From Sphingomonas rubra (lineage in GTDB: Bacteria; Pseudomonadota; Alphaproteobacteria; Sphingomonadales; Sphingomonadaceae), in contig NZ_FOXP01000006.1 of NCBI RefSeq assembly GCF_900115745.1, positions 1 through 64,000 on the forward strand: a stretch of DNA of 64,000 nt, written 5' to 3'. Position numbers and translations under genes: made by a program. Positions within the stretch are counted from its first letter, which is position 1. Each line of letters begins with the position of its first letter. A model generated the notes under the pieces. It was not told where the DNA came from. It saw only the letters and a program-made list of their open reading frames with translations, and searched no databases. This document shows positions 8,049 through 22,727 of the stretch, piece by piece.

Positions 8049-10226
8049 TTACAGGCCGAAGCGCAGCGTGGCGCGCAGGTCGCGGCCGGCGAGCGGCGCA
8101 AAGTCCTTCAGGAAGCTCGCGTGGCGCCGCACGTTGACGTCGAACAGGTTGTTCGCGGACAGCAGCAGCGTCGTCTTGCTGTCGCGGCCGAACGGCGACA
8201 GGCTGACGCTGGCGTTGACGATCGTATAGTCCTTGGTCGGCGTCTCGAACGCGGTGATGCGATCCTGGTCGAACAGGTGCTCCACCTCGCCGCGCAGCGT
8301 GAAGCGCTCGCCCTGCGCTTCCAGCCCGCCGAGCACGCGCGCCGGGGGGATGCGCGGCACGGGGCCGAGGTCGACGATGTTGGCGTGGACGTAGTCGCCG
8401 AGGACGTCGCCGTTGATGCGGGTGGTGCCGAGCGTGAACAGCGTCGCCGACAGGTCCGCCTCGAACCCGTAATAGCGCGCGTCGGCCTGCTGATACTGGA
8501 AGCAGGGCAGGTCGACCTCGCGGCCGGACGGCGCGGCGGCGGCGGCGCACACCGCCTGGTCGACCTGGTTCTCGGAAATGTAGTTGGAGAAGCGGTTGTA
8601 ATAGGCGGAGGCGTCGAAGTTCACGGCGCCGGTATGCGCGTGCAGCGTCGCCTCCAGTCCCCACGACTTCTCCAGCCGGAAATCGGGATTGCCGAGCTCG
8701 TACGCCTGCGTGCCCGCGTGCGCGCCGTTGGCGAACAGTTCCTCCGCCGACGGCGCCCGCTCGGTGCGCGAGCCGTTGAGGCCGAGGCGGACGGCGTCGC
8801 TGACCTCGTAGGAGGCGCCGAGCGAGGCGGACAGCGCGTTGAAGCTGCGCTGGCCGGCGAAGAACCGGTTCAGCGTGTCGTTGCGCGCGGCCAGGTCGCT
8901 CCACTCGTAGCGCAGGCCACCCTCGGCACGGAAACGGCCGCTGGCATATTGCTGCAGCGTGAAGAGGCCGGTCTGGTTGGTCTCGTTGCGCGGCAGGAAA
9001 GCCTCGTCGCCGACGACGTTGAACAGGCGGTTGAGGTACTGGATGCCCGACGCGCCCGTCCAGCCGCCGCGGTTCGCCTGGACGACCTCCAGCCGACCCT
9101 CGGTGCCGTTGTTGTAGAAGGCGGTGCCGACGGACCCGTCCTCCTCCAGCTCGAAATGGCGGTAATCGGCATGGCCCAGCCGGATACGGATACGGTCGAA
9201 CAGGCCGCCGCCGGTCTCCACCTCGCCGCGCAGGTCGTAACGGTCCTGCTTGATGTCGAGCCGCGGCGCCTCCTGCTCCTGCCCGACCTCGGTCGCGTAG
9301 CGGAGCGGCACGCCGTACAGGCTGTCGTAGCGGCTGTAGGAGACGCCCAGGTTGCCGGTGTCGGTGATGATGGAGGCGCCGGCACCTGCCGTCCACGTCC
9401 GCGACGCCGAGTTGGGCAGCCGGTTCCTGATCGCGGCGGACGCGGCGAAGTCGATCGGCTCCTCAGCGCCGGGCTGGGGCAGGCCGACCTGGCTGAGCGC
9501 CGCCGCGCGTGCCTGGCGCGACAGCGCGAAGCCGCCGATCTCCAGGTCGTCTGTCTTCAGGTACGATCCGTCGGCGTGCAGGACCAGATACTCGCCGACC
9601 GCCACGTCGGCCGCGGCCTGGCCCGACCGCTCGTTGGCGGCGCTGCCGTAGTTGGCTAGGGCGTTCAGCCGAAATCCGTTCTCCGGCCGGGTGCGCGGAA
9701 TGCGGGTGTCGACGACGTTGACGACGCCGCCCACCGCCGACGAGCCGAACAGCAGCGCGGAGGGGCCGCGCAGCACCTCGATCCGCTCGGCGAGCAGCGG
9801 GTTGATGACCACCGCATGGTCGACGCTGGTGTTGGACACGTCGAACGAGCCGATGCCGTCGGTCAGCACGCGCACGCGCTCGCCCTGGAAACCGCGCAGG
9901 ATGGGGCGCGACGCGGACGGGCCGAACGACGTCGCCGACACGCCGGGCAGCCGGGACAGCGTCTCGCCGATCGTCGGGCGCAGGTCGCGGGTCAGCGCCT
10001 CGCCGGTCAGGACGGAGGTGCCCTGCAACACGTCGCGCTCGCTCTGCGGCACTGGCGCGGTGACGATGATGTCGGGGCCGAGCACCGGCGCGCGCGACGA
10101 GGTGGTGGCGGTGCCGGCGGCGGATGGGGCAGCCCCCGGTGTGGACGCCGGGCCTGACGTGGACTGGGCGTGCACCTGCGTCGCCACCAGCGACAGGAAC
10201 GCGACGCCGGCGAGATATCTGGTCAT
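8049..10226 (-). CDS. TonB-dependent outer-membrane receptor
   Basis: A 725-residue outer-membrane receptor for energised import of a scarce nutrient. It has a signal peptide ([20 protein letters not shown]), an Ala/Thr/Pro-rich spacer, a probable TonB box DIIVTAPV, then a plug domain with [34 protein letters not shown] and [21 protein letters not shown]. The rest is a beta barrel ending in the aromatic-type terminus LRFGL. The [13 protein letters not shown]...DHAV plug segment recalls ZnuD-like zinc or haem receptors, but the substrate is not settled by sequence. The ATG at 10226 is chosen because it starts the signal peptide. A metal-responsive operator might be expected in the 10227-10297 leader; only a weak ATG-N6-CAT dyad was seen. 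Confidence 0.9.
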   Translation of the reverse strand: MTRYLAGVAFLSLVATQVHAQSTSGPASTPGAAPSAAGTATTSSRAPVLGPDIIVTAPVPQSERDVLQGTSVLTGEALTRDLRPTIGETLSRLPGVSATSFGPSASRPILRGFQGERVRVLTDGIGSFDVSNTSVDHAVVINPLLAERIEVLRGPSALLFGSSAVGGVVNVVDTRIPRTRPENGFRLNALANYGSAANERSGQAAADVAVGEYLVLHADGSYLKTDDLEIGGFALSRQARAAALSQVGLPQPGAEEPIDFAASAAIRNRLPNSASRTWTAGAGASIITDTGNLGVSYSRYDSLYGVPLRYATEVGQEQEAPRLDIKQDRYDLRGEVETGGGLFDRIRIRLGHADYRHFELEEDGSVGTAFYNNGTEGRLEVVQANRGGWTGASGIQYLNRLFNVVGDEAFLPRNETNQTGLFTLQQYASGRFRAEGGLRYEWSDLAARNDTLNRFFAGQRSFNALSASLGASYEVSDAVRLGLNGSRTERAPSAEELFANGAHAGTQAYELGNPDFRLEKSWGLEATLHAHTGAVNFDASAYYNRFSNYISENQVDQAVCAAAAAPSGREVDLPCFQYQQADARYYGFEADLSATLFTLGTTRINGDVLGDYVHANIVDLGPVPRIPPARVLGGLEAQGERFTLRGEVEHLFDQDRITAFETPTKDYTIVNASVSLSPFGRDSKTTLLLSANNLFDVNVRRHASFLKDFAPLAGRDLRATLRFGL

Positions 10227-10297
10227 GCTGCTCTTCCCCGAACTGACGGGGAGGCGCCTAGACGTGATGAAACAACATATCAAGGGAGGGGCGGCTG

Positions 10298-10334
10298 GAT
10301 GACGCTTTTGTCATCGCCGGGCTTCAGCGCCCGG
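10298..10334 (-). terminator. Tandem hairpins after trmB
   Basis: Two small perfect stems lie back to back between the trmB stop and the receptor leader: GATGAC-N6-GTCATC at 10298-10315 and CCGGGC-N6-GCCCGG at 10317-10334. On the minus strand the second follows the trmB stop by about 20 bases. They are candidates for ending trmB transcription; the T content is modest. Confidence 0.4.
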
Positions 10335-10352
10335 TCTTCAGGGCGGGACCGC

Positions 10353-11042
10353 TCACACCCGTTGGTAACGGAAATACCAGACCTCGTGTCTCTGCCGACG
10401 CGCCTTGCGCTCGTAGCGGGTCTCCGGCCAATCGTCGGGCCGGGTCAGGAAATCGGCGGCGGTCGTCGCCGTCCAAGTGAAGTCGCGGCGCTGGTTCATC
10501 ACCATCATCGACCAGCGGCAATAGGTAGGATCGTCGGTGCCCAACCGGAACTCGCCCCCCGGCTTCAGCTTGGCGGCGATCGCGTCGAGCGGGCCGTGGT
10601 TCATCATCCGCCGCTTGGCGTGGCGCGCCTTTGGCCAGGGATCGGGATGGAGCAGGTAGACGCGCTCCAGCGAGGCGTCGGGCAGCCGCTCCACCACCTC
10701 CAGCGCGTCGCCCATGTGCAGGCGGACGTTGGCGAGGTCGCCGTCGCGGATATGGTTGAGTGCACCGACGACGCCGTTCAGGAACGGCTCGCACCCGATG
10801 AAGCCGGTGTCGGGATGCGCGGCGGCCTGGCCGGCGAGATGCTCGCCCGCGCCGAAGCCGATCTCCAGGTGCAGGGGGCGTCCCTGTCCCTGGGCCTCGC
10901 CGAACAGCGTCGCGGCGTCGAGCGGCCCGTCGGGCACGCTGACCCGAGGCAGCAATTCCTCGACCAGCGCCGCCTGTCCCTGGCGCAGCTTGTGGCCTTG
11001 GCGACGGCCGTAGAGGCGGCGGATGATGCTGGGATCGTTCAT
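10353..11042 (-). CDS. trmB: tRNA (guanine-N7-)-methyltransferase TrmB
   Basis: Methylates G46 of tRNA variable loops using SAM. The 229-residue product shows the TrmB signatures: RRQGHKLRQGQ near the N terminus, the SAM site HLEIGFGAGEHL, FIGCEPFLNGV, the characteristic LLHPDPWPKARHAKRR, and GTDDPTYCRW toward the end. The ATG at 11042 (MNDPSIIRRLYG) gives the usual start; the frame extends 22 codons further upstream, but that part has no family resemblance. In sphingomonads trmB commonly follows metK. Here it is separated from metK by three plus-strand genes. Confidence 0.95.
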   Translation of the reverse strand: MNDPSIIRRLYGRRQGHKLRQGQAALVEELLPRVSVPDGPLDAATLFGEAQGQGRPLHLEIGFGAGEHLAGQAAAHPDTGFIGCEPFLNGVVGALNHIRDGDLANVRLHMGDALEVVERLPDASLERVYLLHPDPWPKARHAKRRMMNHGPLDAIAAKLKPGGEFRLGTDDPTYCRWSMMVMNQRRDFTWTATTAADFLTRPDDWPETRYERKARRQRHEVWYFRYQRV

Positions 11043-11107
11043 GGCCGGCTGCCCTATCGCTCTTGCGCAGCGGAGCAAAGTCGCGGGCGGCTCGTTCCAC
11101 CGCTGCA

Positions 11108-11917
11108 ATGGCAGAAGCTGACGACGGCGACGTCGACGACCTCAAGGCGGCGAACGCCCGCGAGCTTCACCAGACGGTGCGCGAGGAGGGCGAGGGTGAG
11201 CTGCGGCGGCCGTTCGCGGCGCTGTTCTGGTCGGGCCTCGCCGCCGGGCTGGCGATCAACACGTCGCTGATCGCGGAGGCGGCGCTGCACCGCGACCTGC
11301 CCGACGCGCCGTGGCGCCACTTGGTGGTCGCGCTGGGATATCCGATGGGTTTCCTGATCGTCATCCTGGGCCGGATGCAGCTGTTCACGGAGAGTACGGT
11401 CACCGCGATGCTGCCGGTCGTCACCAGTCCCTCGCGCTGGGCGGCTGCGCGGACGCTGCGGTTGTGGGCGATCGTGCTCGGCGCCAACCTGGTCGGGACG
11501 ATGATCGCGGCGGCGCTGATCGACGCGGGCATGCTGGGCGACGATGCGCTGCGCACCGCCGCGCTGGAGGTGTCGGAACGCATCCTGGAACTGGGCGCGT
11601 GGGATACGTTCCTGAACGCTATTCCCGCGGGCTTCCTGATCGCGACGCTCGCCTGGCTGTTGCCCAACGCGCGGGACCAGGCGTTCTGGGTGATCCTGGC
11701 GGTGACCTACGTCGTCGCGGTGGCGGGGTTCAGCCACTCGGTGGTCGGATCGGACGAGGCGTTCCTGCTGCTGTTCGCGGGACGCACCGGGATCGCGCAG
11801 ACGGCGTTCTCGCTGATCGCCCCGGCGGTGCTCGGCAATCTGGTGGGCGGCGCGGGGCTGTTCGCCGTGCTGGCGCACGCGCAAGTCAGGAGCGATGCCG
11901 ACCATGGCGAGGGATAA
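11108..11917 (+). CDS. Formate/nitrite transporter (FNT) family membrane channel
   Basis: A 269-residue inner-membrane protein with a charged N-terminal region (about 45 residues) followed by about six hydrophobic segments: ALFWSGLAAGLAIN, LVVALGYPMGFLIVIL, IVLGANLVGTMIAAALI, FLNAIPAGFLIATLAWLL, VILAVTYVVAVAGF and a last segment near LIAPAVLGNLVGGAGLF. The pattern, including the GRMQLFTEST re-entrant-loop region after TM2, fits the YfdC-type branch of the FNT family of small-anion channels. The transported anion is unknown. ATG 11108 is preferred to the longer frame from 11063. It overlaps the next gene (PAP2) and is divergent from trmB. Confidence 0.82.
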   Translation: MAEADDGDVDDLKAANARELHQTVREEGEGELRRPFAALFWSGLAAGLAINTSLIAEAALHRDLPDAPWRHLVVALGYPMGFLIVILGRMQLFTESTVTAMLPVVTSPSRWAAARTLRLWAIVLGANLVGTMIAAALIDAGMLGDDALRTAALEVSERILELGAWDTFLNAIPAGFLIATLAWLLPNARDQAFWVILAVTYVVAVAGFSHSVVGSDEAFLLLFAGRTGIAQTAFSLIAPAVLGNLVGGAGLFAVLAHAQVRSDADHGEG

Positions 11918-12539
11918 AGCAAAACGCGTGGCCCGACGCGTCGGCCGGGCGGACCGGCGCCACGCCCATGCCGCGACGCGCGCGTTCGACGGGCCGCTGA
12001 TGACGCTCGCCGGGGAGGCGAGCGAACTCGCGGATCAGCCACCGCTGATCGCGCTGTCGGCGGCGACGATCGTGGCCGGCGTCGCGCTGCGCCGGCCGGT
12101 GGTGCTGCGCGCCGGCGTGCGGATGCTGGCCAGCCACCTCGCCGCCACCGGCGTCAAGACGATCCTGAAGAGTATGATCGATCGCACCCGTCCCAGTCGC
12201 GCAGTGGCCGAGGGTTACCATGTGGGCAAGGGCGACGGCGCGGACGACAGCTCGCTCAACTCCTTCCCGTCCGGCCATACCGCGGGCGCGGTCGCCGTGG
12301 CGCAGGCGGTCGCCGCCGAGGCGCCCCTGGCGGCGTTGCCGTTGCAGGCGGCGGCGATCGGCGTCGGTGCGCTCCAGCCCCGGCGCGGCAAACATTATCT
12401 GAGCGACGTCCTCGCCGGTGCCGCCATCGGCTGGGCGTCCGAACGGCTGGTCGACGCCGTCCTGCGCCGCGTCGCCGCCGCGATCGAGGCGCACGACGCC
12501 CCCGATCCCGAGGAGGAAGCCGCGGCGCATCCGAGCTGA
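11895..12539 (+). CDS. PAP2-family membrane-associated phosphatase
   Basis: About 214 residues with the three acid-phosphatase motifs of the PAP2 superfamily: K-x6-RP in KSMIDRTRP, the PSGH motif in NSFPSGHTAG, and the late HYLSDVLAG. Such enzymes dephosphorylate lipid phosphates such as undecaprenyl-PP or phosphatidic acid; the exact substrate is not predictable. The N terminus is strongly basic (KAKRVARRVGRADRRHAH), and hydrophobic helices flank the motifs. Two ATGs (11895, 11904) compete around an AGGAG site. It overlaps the FNT gene by 23 bases, indicating co-transcription. The C-terminal tail is acidic. Confidence 0.85.
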   Translation: MPTMARDKAKRVARRVGRADRRHAHAATRAFDGPLMTLAGEASELADQPPLIALSAATIVAGVALRRPVVLRAGVRMLASHLAATGVKTILKSMIDRTRPSRAVAEGYHVGKGDGADDSSLNSFPSGHTAGAVAVAQAVAAEAPLAALPLQAAAIGVGALQPRRGKHYLSDVLAGAAIGWASERLVDAVLRRVAAAIEAHDAPDPEEEAAAHPS

Positions 12540-12660
12540 TTGTGCGTCGTGTAAAGACGTATCCGAAACGGAACGAATTCTACATCGTTAACCATCCAGC
12601 TTCATCGCCGTTACAAGTCTCGACGTCATGTCTCGCCCTACTCGAAGTGGGGAGACGTTC

Positions 12661-13290
12661 ATGCGGAAATTCGACGGGCTGATCGTTGCTGTGGCAGCGA
12701 CGGTTTCGACAGGAGTTGCGGCGCAAGAGGTGATTAGCTGGGGTGCGCCAATCGCGACTACGGGAGCATATTCCTATTTTCCAATGGGCACCGCCTTGCA
12801 TCTCACGACGCGAACGGAACTCAATACCAAGCAGCATCGCGCGGGAGACCGTTTTTACCTCGAAGTCGCGGAACCGCTGATTTATCGCGGTCAAGTCGTC
12901 GTGCCGGTGGGTTCTGTTGCGGTGGGCGAGGTGATGCGCGCAGAGCGCAACGGCCATTTCGGTAAGCGGGGCAAGCTCGATATTCGCCTGCTCCACGTGC
13001 AAACGCCCAGTGGCCCCATTCGGTTGACAGGTCGATCCAGTCGCGAGGGAGTCGGGCAGGGCGCGTTGTCGATCGCCGGAGGCATTCTCGTCGCTTGGCC
13101 CATGTTTTTCATCCACGGAACTAGTGGCCGTGTACCTGCCGACACGAGCGTGACCGCTTATCTTGCGGACGATCTGCGGTTTGCCATTCAGTCGCCTACG
13201 GCACAGACAGCCAGGATCGCCTATCCCGACAAGCAGGAGCAGGCCAAGATTCTACCGGCGCGGTTTGATCCCAGCGTCTTTAATCGGTAA
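12661..13290 (+). CDS. Secreted protein of unknown function
   Basis: I do not recognise this 209-residue protein. It starts with a clear signal peptide (MRKFDGLIVAVAATVSTGVAA, then QEV) and has a predicted beta-rich body: HRAGDRFYLEVAEPL, YRGQVVVPVGSVAVGEV, FGKRGKLDIRLLHVQTPSG, then a glycine/hydrophobic stretch GALSIAGGILVAWPMFF, and DTSVTAYLADDLRF. It looks like a periplasmic or outer-membrane-associated beta domain. The ATG at 12661 has GGGGAGA upstream. The gene is visibly less GC-rich than its neighbours, which may indicate later acquisition or a separate lineage gene. It is convergent with metK, with a shared hairpin between. Confidence 0.7.
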   Translation: MRKFDGLIVAVAATVSTGVAAQEVISWGAPIATTGAYSYFPMGTALHLTTRTELNTKQHRAGDRFYLEVAEPLIYRGQVVVPVGSVAVGEVMRAERNGHFGKRGKLDIRLLHVQTPSGPIRLTGRSSREGVGQGALSIAGGILVAWPMFFIHGTSGRVPADTSVTAYLADDLRFAIQSPTAQTARIAYPDKQEQAKILPARFDPSVFNR

Positions 13291-13307
13291 CTTTCCTGAT
13301 GTCGGGA

Positions 13308-13329
13308 GGCCCGGCCGATGGCCGGGCCC
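13308..13329. terminator. Shared hairpin between convergent genes
   Basis: A strong dyad (GGCCCGGCC, three-base loop, GGCCGGGCC) sits 18 bases after the secreted-protein stop and 9 bases after the metK stop read from the other strand. It could serve as a bidirectional terminator. Flanking T runs are short. Confidence 0.5.
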
Positions 13330-13337
13330 ATAATCCA

Positions 13338-14543
<1,206 letters not shown>

Positions 14544-14558
14544 CAGTGCCTCATAACG

Positions 14559-14578
14559 ATATAAAGATAGCTTTATAT
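14559..14578 (-). promoter_or_regulatory. Perfect AT-rich palindrome in the metK leader (candidate operator)
   Basis: Two 8-base arms, ATATAAAG and CTTTATAT, separated by four bases, lie 16-35 bases upstream of the metK ATG in an otherwise very GC-rich region. The position in the short lnt-metK gap and the methionine-cycle target suggest an operator for an ArsR-type repressor of SAM/SAH metabolism such as SahR. That identity is inference from recalled motif style, not from a match run here. Confidence 0.55.
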
Positions 14579-14583
14579 GGGCA

Positions 14584-16134
14584 CTAACGCGCGCGTCGCC
14601 GGATGGCAATCGCGAGTGTGGCCAGCGCCAGCGCGACGATCGCGGCGAGCCAGTTGCCGGCGCGCGCGAACAGGGTCGGGGGCATGGCGGGGGGGAGCGG
14701 CAGCTCGATCGCGCCCGCGGTCTCGTGCGGCACGGTGGCGAGCAGGCGGCCGTCGGCGGCGATGATCGCGGAGATGCCGGTGGGCGTCGCGCGGACGATC
14801 GGCAGCCCCTCCTCGATCGCGCGCAGCCGTGCCTGCGCCAGATGCTGCGGCGGGCCCCAGCGACCGAACCAGGCGTCGTTCGACGGGTTGAACAGCAAGC
14901 GCGGGCGCCGCGCCTCGTCGACGACCTCGCCGGAGAAGATGATCTCGTAGCAGACCTGGATGCCGACCGGCCCGACGCCCGGCCAGGCGAGCGCGCGCGG
15001 GCCGGGACCGGAGGTGAAGTCCATGCCGCCCGGCACCAGCCGTGCGAGCCCCAATGGCTTCAACAGCCATGGCATCGGCAGATACTCGCCGTAGGGGACG
15101 AGGTGCGCCTTGTCGTAGCGGCCCGTGATCCGCGCCGTCGAGTCGATCGCCAGCACCGAATTGCCGACGCCGACGATCTCGCCACGCCGGTCGAACGACA
15201 GCGTCGGGGCGTTGGTCATCAGCGTGTCGCCGGGGCCGAGCACGCGCGCGATCCGTGCCCGCACCCATTCCGCCGGGCGGCCCGCATACCAGCCGCGCGG
15301 GTAGCCGCTCTCCAGAAGGTCGTAGATCAGCCCTTCCGGCCAGACCACCAGCCGGGGCACGCGGCCGGGGCGACCGGACAGGCGGATCAGCTCGGCCAGC
15401 GACCGCTCGCCCGCCTGCTCGCCGCGCTCCTCGTTGCCGATGTTAGGCTGCACCACGCGGATACGCGGGGCATCGACGGGGGCGGGCGGCGCGTCGGTCC
15501 ACAGCGCCGACAGCGCGGCGAGCGCGACGCCGGCCGCAACGATCGCGGGCATCGCCCAGCGACGGCGGGCGGCGAGCAGCAGCGCGCCGCTCGCGACCAC
15601 CGTCAGTCCCGACAGGGCATAGGTGCCAACGAACGCGGTCAGGCGCGCGACGCCGATCACCGGCAGCCAGATCGCCGCCAGCGGGTCCCAGGCGTAGCCG
15701 GTGAACAGCACCGCGCGGAGATACTCGGTCGCGATCCACGCCGCGCCGAACAGCAGGGTCCATGCGGCGTCGGGTGCACGCCCACGGAACCGCCAGGCGA
15801 TCCCCGCCGCCGTCATCGGGTAGACGGCGAGGTACAGCGCCAGCGCCACCGCCGCGAAATAGCCGAACACCGGCGGCATCGCATCCTGGAAGTCGAAGGC
15901 GTGCTGGAACCAGTTGTTGTTGACGGTGAAATGCCCGACCCCGAACATCCAACCCCGCCATAGCGCCGCGCGGAACGTGGGCGCGGCGTGGATCAGCGCC
16001 ATCCAGGCGGCGAGGCCGGCGAGGGTGAGCGGCCACCATGAGAGCGGCGCGAAGCCGCAGGCGGCGACGGCGCCGAGGAGAAGGCAGGAGAAAGCGGGGA
16101 AGCGCAGGGCGAGCCTGCGAATAGGGGTGAACAC
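14584..16134 (-). CDS. lnt: Apolipoprotein N-acyltransferase
   Basis: The inner-membrane enzyme that N-acylates the cysteine of mature lipoproteins. About 516 residues: several N-terminal membrane segments (from [20 protein letters not shown]), then a periplasmic carbon-nitrogen-hydrolase domain with the Glu-Lys-Cys triad visible in [26 protein letters not shown] and [10 protein letters not shown], and a final TM helix. The GTG at 16134 is chosen because AAGGA lies 8 bases upstream; the longer frame to 16233 runs through a repeat element and is unlikely. Gene order corC-lnt-metK is typical, but here corC lies 5 kb away because other genes lie between. Confidence 0.93.
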   Translation of the reverse strand: MFTPIRRLALRFPAFSCLLLGAVAACGFAPLSWWPLTLAGLAAWMALIHAAPTFRAALWRGWMFGVGHFTVNNNWFQHAFDFQDAMPPVFGYFAAVALALYLAVYPMTAAGIAWRFRGRAPDAAWTLLFGAAWIATEYLRAVLFTGYAWDPLAAIWLPVIGVARLTAFVGTYALSGLTVVASGALLLAARRRWAMPAIVAAGVALAALSALWTDAPPAPVDAPRIRVVQPNIGNEERGEQAGERSLAELIRLSGRPGRVPRLVVWPEGLIYDLLESGYPRGWYAGRPAEWVRARIARVLGPGDTLMTNAPTLSFDRRGEIVGVGNSVLAIDSTARITGRYDKAHLVPYGEYLPMPWLLKPLGLARLVPGGMDFTSGPGPRALAWPGVGPVGIQVCYEIIFSGEVVDEARRPRLLFNPSNDAWFGRWGPPQHLAQARLRAIEEGLPIVRATPTGISAIIAADGRLLATVPHETAGAIELPLPPAMPPTLFARAGNWLAAIVALALATLAIAIRRRAR

Positions 16135-16150
16135 CGAACCATTCCTTATC

Positions 16151-16268
16151 GTCACCCCGGAACTCATTCCGGGGTCCACCGCGCGGCAGGAGCAACGGCG
16201 TCGATCCCTGCGGGACGGTGAACCCCGGAGCAAGCCTGTCGTGAGCCTGTCGAAAGGTCCGGGGTGAC
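16151..16268. repeat. Interspersed palindromic repeat, family A copy 1 (diverged)
   Basis: Outer arms GTCACCCCGGAACTCATTCC and ...GGTCCGGGGTGAC form an imperfect inverted repeat upstream of lnt. The interior also contains the short motif GCCTGTCGTGAGCCTGTCGA, which belongs to a second repeat type, so this copy is composite. No gene is present in it. Confidence 0.75.
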
Positions 16269-16298
16269 GGAAAAAGACGGGGGCTGTAGGCTGTGCTC

Positions 16299-16721
16299 AT
16301 GACGCTGCGCCCCTTCCACCTCGCCTTCCCCGTCCACGATCTCGATCACGCGCGCGCCTTCTACGGCGGCGTGCTGGGCTGCGCGGAAGGGCGGTCGAGC
16401 GACCAGTGGATCGACTTCGAATTGGCCGGGCACCAGACCGTCGCCCATCTCGATCTCGCCGCGAAGCCCGTCGTGGTGGCCAACGAGGTCGACGGCCACC
16501 ACGTCCCCGTGCCGCATTTCGGCGTGATCCTGACCATGGACGACTGGCAGGCGATGGCGACCCGCGTCCGCGCCGCCGGCATCCCCTTCGGCATCGAGCC
16601 GCACGTCCGCTTCGCCGGACAAGCGGGCGAGCAGGCGACCATGTTCTTCCGCGATCCCAGCGGCAACGCGCTCGAATTCAAGGCGTTCGGCGACGACGCT
16701 TCCATCTTCGCCAAGGATTGA
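16299..16721 (+). CDS. VOC (glyoxalase/bleomycin-resistance-like) family protein
   Basis: A 140-residue metal-binding fold protein with paired beta-alpha-beta-beta-beta modules: [20 protein letters not shown] at the N terminus (metal-site histidine in HLAFP), [11 protein letters not shown] in the middle, and [15 protein letters not shown] near the end with the conserved glutamate. These features fit the vicinal-oxygen-chelate superfamily; the reaction cannot be assigned. ATG 16299 (MTLRPFHL) is chosen over an in-frame GTG six bases earlier. The next gene follows after 6 bases, so the two are probably co-transcribed. Confidence 0.85.
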   Translation: MTLRPFHLAFPVHDLDHARAFYGGVLGCAEGRSSDQWIDFELAGHQTVAHLDLAAKPVVVANEVDGHHVPVPHFGVILTMDDWQAMATRVRAAGIPFGIEPHVRFAGQAGEQATMFFRDPSGNALEFKAFGDDASIFAKD

Positions 16722-16727
16722 TCCCAT

Positions 16728-17030
16728 ATGGCCCAGCCCATCTCGCTCGACATTCCCCACTCGCTCGGCAAGGAGGGCGTACGCCAGCGCCTCGACGGCG
16801 GCATCAGCCGCATCACCGAGAAGATTCCCGGCGGCGGCCATGTCCAGCATCGTTGGGAGGGCGACACGATGCACTTCACCGTCTCCGCCATGGGGCAGAG
16901 CGTGAATTCCACCGCGACCGTCTACGCTGACAAGGTCCACGCAGTCGTCGACCTGCCCGGCTTTCTCGGCGTGTTCGCGGGTCAGGTAAAGGCGGTCATC
17001 GAGCGCGAGGCGCCGAAGCTGTTGAAGTGA
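16728..17030 (+). CDS. Polyhydroxyalkanoic acid system family protein
   Basis: A 100-residue protein matching the small family found near PHA granule genes: ISLDIPHSLGKEGVRQRL, then ITEKIPGGGHVQHRWEGDTM, HFTVSAMGQSVNSTATVYAD, and a C-terminal FLGVFAGQVKAVIEREAPKL helix. The fold is predicted alpha/beta and resembles polyketide-cyclase or START-like small proteins; function in PHA metabolism is presumed from family context only. The main PHA genes in this window are 40 kb away (phaC at 58897). It is followed by about 325 bases with no confident gene. Confidence 0.8.
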   Translation: MAQPISLDIPHSLGKEGVRQRLDGGISRITEKIPGGGHVQHRWEGDTMHFTVSAMGQSVNSTATVYADKVHAVVDLPGFLGVFAGQVKAVIEREAPKLLK

Positions 17031-17094
17031 CGCCGTCGTTCATGCGCGCAGCGACGGGTCTGTGCTGGTGGGAGCGCGCGTCGGTGATCGCTGC

Positions 17095-17270
17095 ATGACG
17101 TACTTTGCCGTCGAGATGAAACAGGTTCTGCTCGGCGTATCTGCGATCGCCATGGTCTCGACGGTACCATCGCCGACGATCGGCCGAACGACCTGCCTTT
17201 CGCCGTGAACGTACAACCGAACGCCGACAGGTGTCGCATCGTCGTCGATGGCAAAGAGAGTGACGGTTGA
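17095..17270 (+). pseudogene. Possible frameshifted remnant of a small secreted protein
   Basis: Within the 325-base gap after the PHA-system gene, one frame reads like a signal peptide (MKQVLLGVSAIAMVSTV, ATG at 17117, or 17095 for a longer start), while an overlapping frame continues as TIADDRPNDLPFAVNVQPNA then DRCRIVVDGKESDG to a TGA at 17268. Joining the two frames would need a shift near 17165. The match to any family is not established, so this is a tentative remnant. A minus-strand frame covers the same bases but starts inside a repeat. Confidence 0.25.
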
Positions 17271-17278
17271 TCGACCCG

Positions 17279-17356
17279 TTCGTGCTGAGCGAAGTCGAAG
17301 CACAGGCCGCGAACGGTTGACTTAGGGCCTGCCCTTCGACTTCGCTAAAGGCGAAC
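17279..17356. repeat. Interspersed repeat, family D copy 1
   Basis: An inverted repeat with arms TTCGTGCTGAGCGAAGTCGA and ...CCCTTCGACTTCGCTAAAGG separated by about 30 bases. A second, shorter copy occurs at 54391-54457. It lies directly downstream of the sugar-dehydrogenase stop. Confidence 0.6.
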
Positions 17357-18679
<1,323 letters not shown>

Positions 18680-18733
18680 GGGGGGAACGTAGGCGGGGAG
18701 CGGGACGTGGGCAACGGGGGTTCCAACTTCATC

Positions 18734-18816
18734 GTCAAGCCGGGCTCCTCCCGGCATCCAGGGCCACGAACGACAGCGCTGCTTGACCCTGGATCCCGGG
18801 ACAAGCCCGGGGTGAC
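18734..18816. repeat. Interspersed palindromic repeat, family A copy 2
   Basis: Arms GTCAAGCCGGGCTCCTCCCG and ...GGGACAAGCCCGGGGTGAC flank a variable centre. It lies between the sugar-dehydrogenase leader and the katG terminator. Confidence 0.85.
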
Positions 18817-18834
18817 GCCAGATAGAACGGGAAA

Positions 18835-18860
18835 GGCCGCCGGCATCGCTGCCGACGGCC
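18835..18860 (-). terminator. Intrinsic-type terminator after katG
   Basis: On the minus strand, 25 bases after the katG stop, a 10-bp stem (GGCCGTCGGC / GCCGGCGGCC, one mismatch, six-base loop) is followed directly by TTTCCC. The stem is strong and the T tract short, so this is a plausible Rho-independent terminator. Confidence 0.6.
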
Positions 18861-18885
18861 CTCCTGTCCGCGTCGGAACGGTCGC

Positions 18886-22159
<3,274 letters not shown>

Positions 22160-22669
22160 TCAGTCCTCGCGTACAGAATAGGGGTCGGCGATGCCGAGGG
22201 TGGCGAGTGCGGTGCGCTCGATCTCCTCCATGGCGTCGCCGTCCGCGTCGGTCAGGTGGTCGTATCCTAGCAGGTGGAGCGTGCCGTGCACCACCAGATG
22301 CGACGCGTAATCCTCGGCCGATACGCCGCGTTCCGCCGCCTCGCGCATGCAGACGCCGTGCGCGAGCACGATGTCGCCGAGCAGCACCTCGCCATCGTCC
22401 GAATTGGCGCTGATCGTTTCCAGCAGATCGGGTTGCACCATCGGAAAGGACAGGACGTTCGTCGGTTTGTCCTTGCCGCGATACTGGCGGTTCAGATGGT
22501 GGACCTCCTCGTCCGAGGTGAGCCGCACGCTCACCTCGACCAGCGCCGGCGTGGTCGCGAGCGGTCCGTGCGGGGTCTGCGCCACCGCCGCGCGGACGGC
22601 GCGGGTGGCGAGGGCGGTCCAGTCCCGCTCGGGCCAGGGCTCCTCCTGGGAGAGTTCGATCTCGATCAT
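22160..22669 (-). CDS. ybeY: Endoribonuclease YbeY (rRNA maturation factor)
   Basis: A 169-residue metalloprotein needed for 16S rRNA 3'-end processing and ribosome quality control. The zinc-binding HxxxHxxxxxH signature is visible in HLVVHGTLHLLGYDH, preceded by the conserved RGKDKPTNVLSFP. ATG 22669 (MIEIELSQEE) is used; the frame extends 26 codons upstream but without family resemblance. It sits between phoH and corC as in most proteobacteria. Confidence 0.95.
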   Translation of the reverse strand: MIEIELSQEEPWPERDWTALATRAVRAAVAQTPHGPLATTPALVEVSVRLTSDEEVHHLNRQYRGKDKPTNVLSFPMVQPDLLETISANSDDGEVLLGDIVLAHGVCMREAAERGVSAEDYASHLVVHGTLHLLGYDHLTDADGDAMEEIERTALATLGIADPYSVRED

Positions 22670-22727
22670 CGCGATGTCCCCTGAACAATCCCGACCGGCT
22701 TTAGAGGCACGCGGGGCCCCGGCAAGA

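Noticed and set aside
10227..10297. Zur or Fur box before the TonB receptor
   Set aside because: Only a weak ATG-N6-CAT dyad is visible; it does not match the recalled consensus.
14544..14583. SAM riboswitch before metK
   Set aside because: Only 40 bases separate lnt and metK, and no riboswitch core was recognised; the palindrome looks like a protein operator.
17040..17303. An 87-codon minus-strand frame in the gap after the PHA-system gene
   Set aside because: It starts inside a repeat and has no recognisable features.
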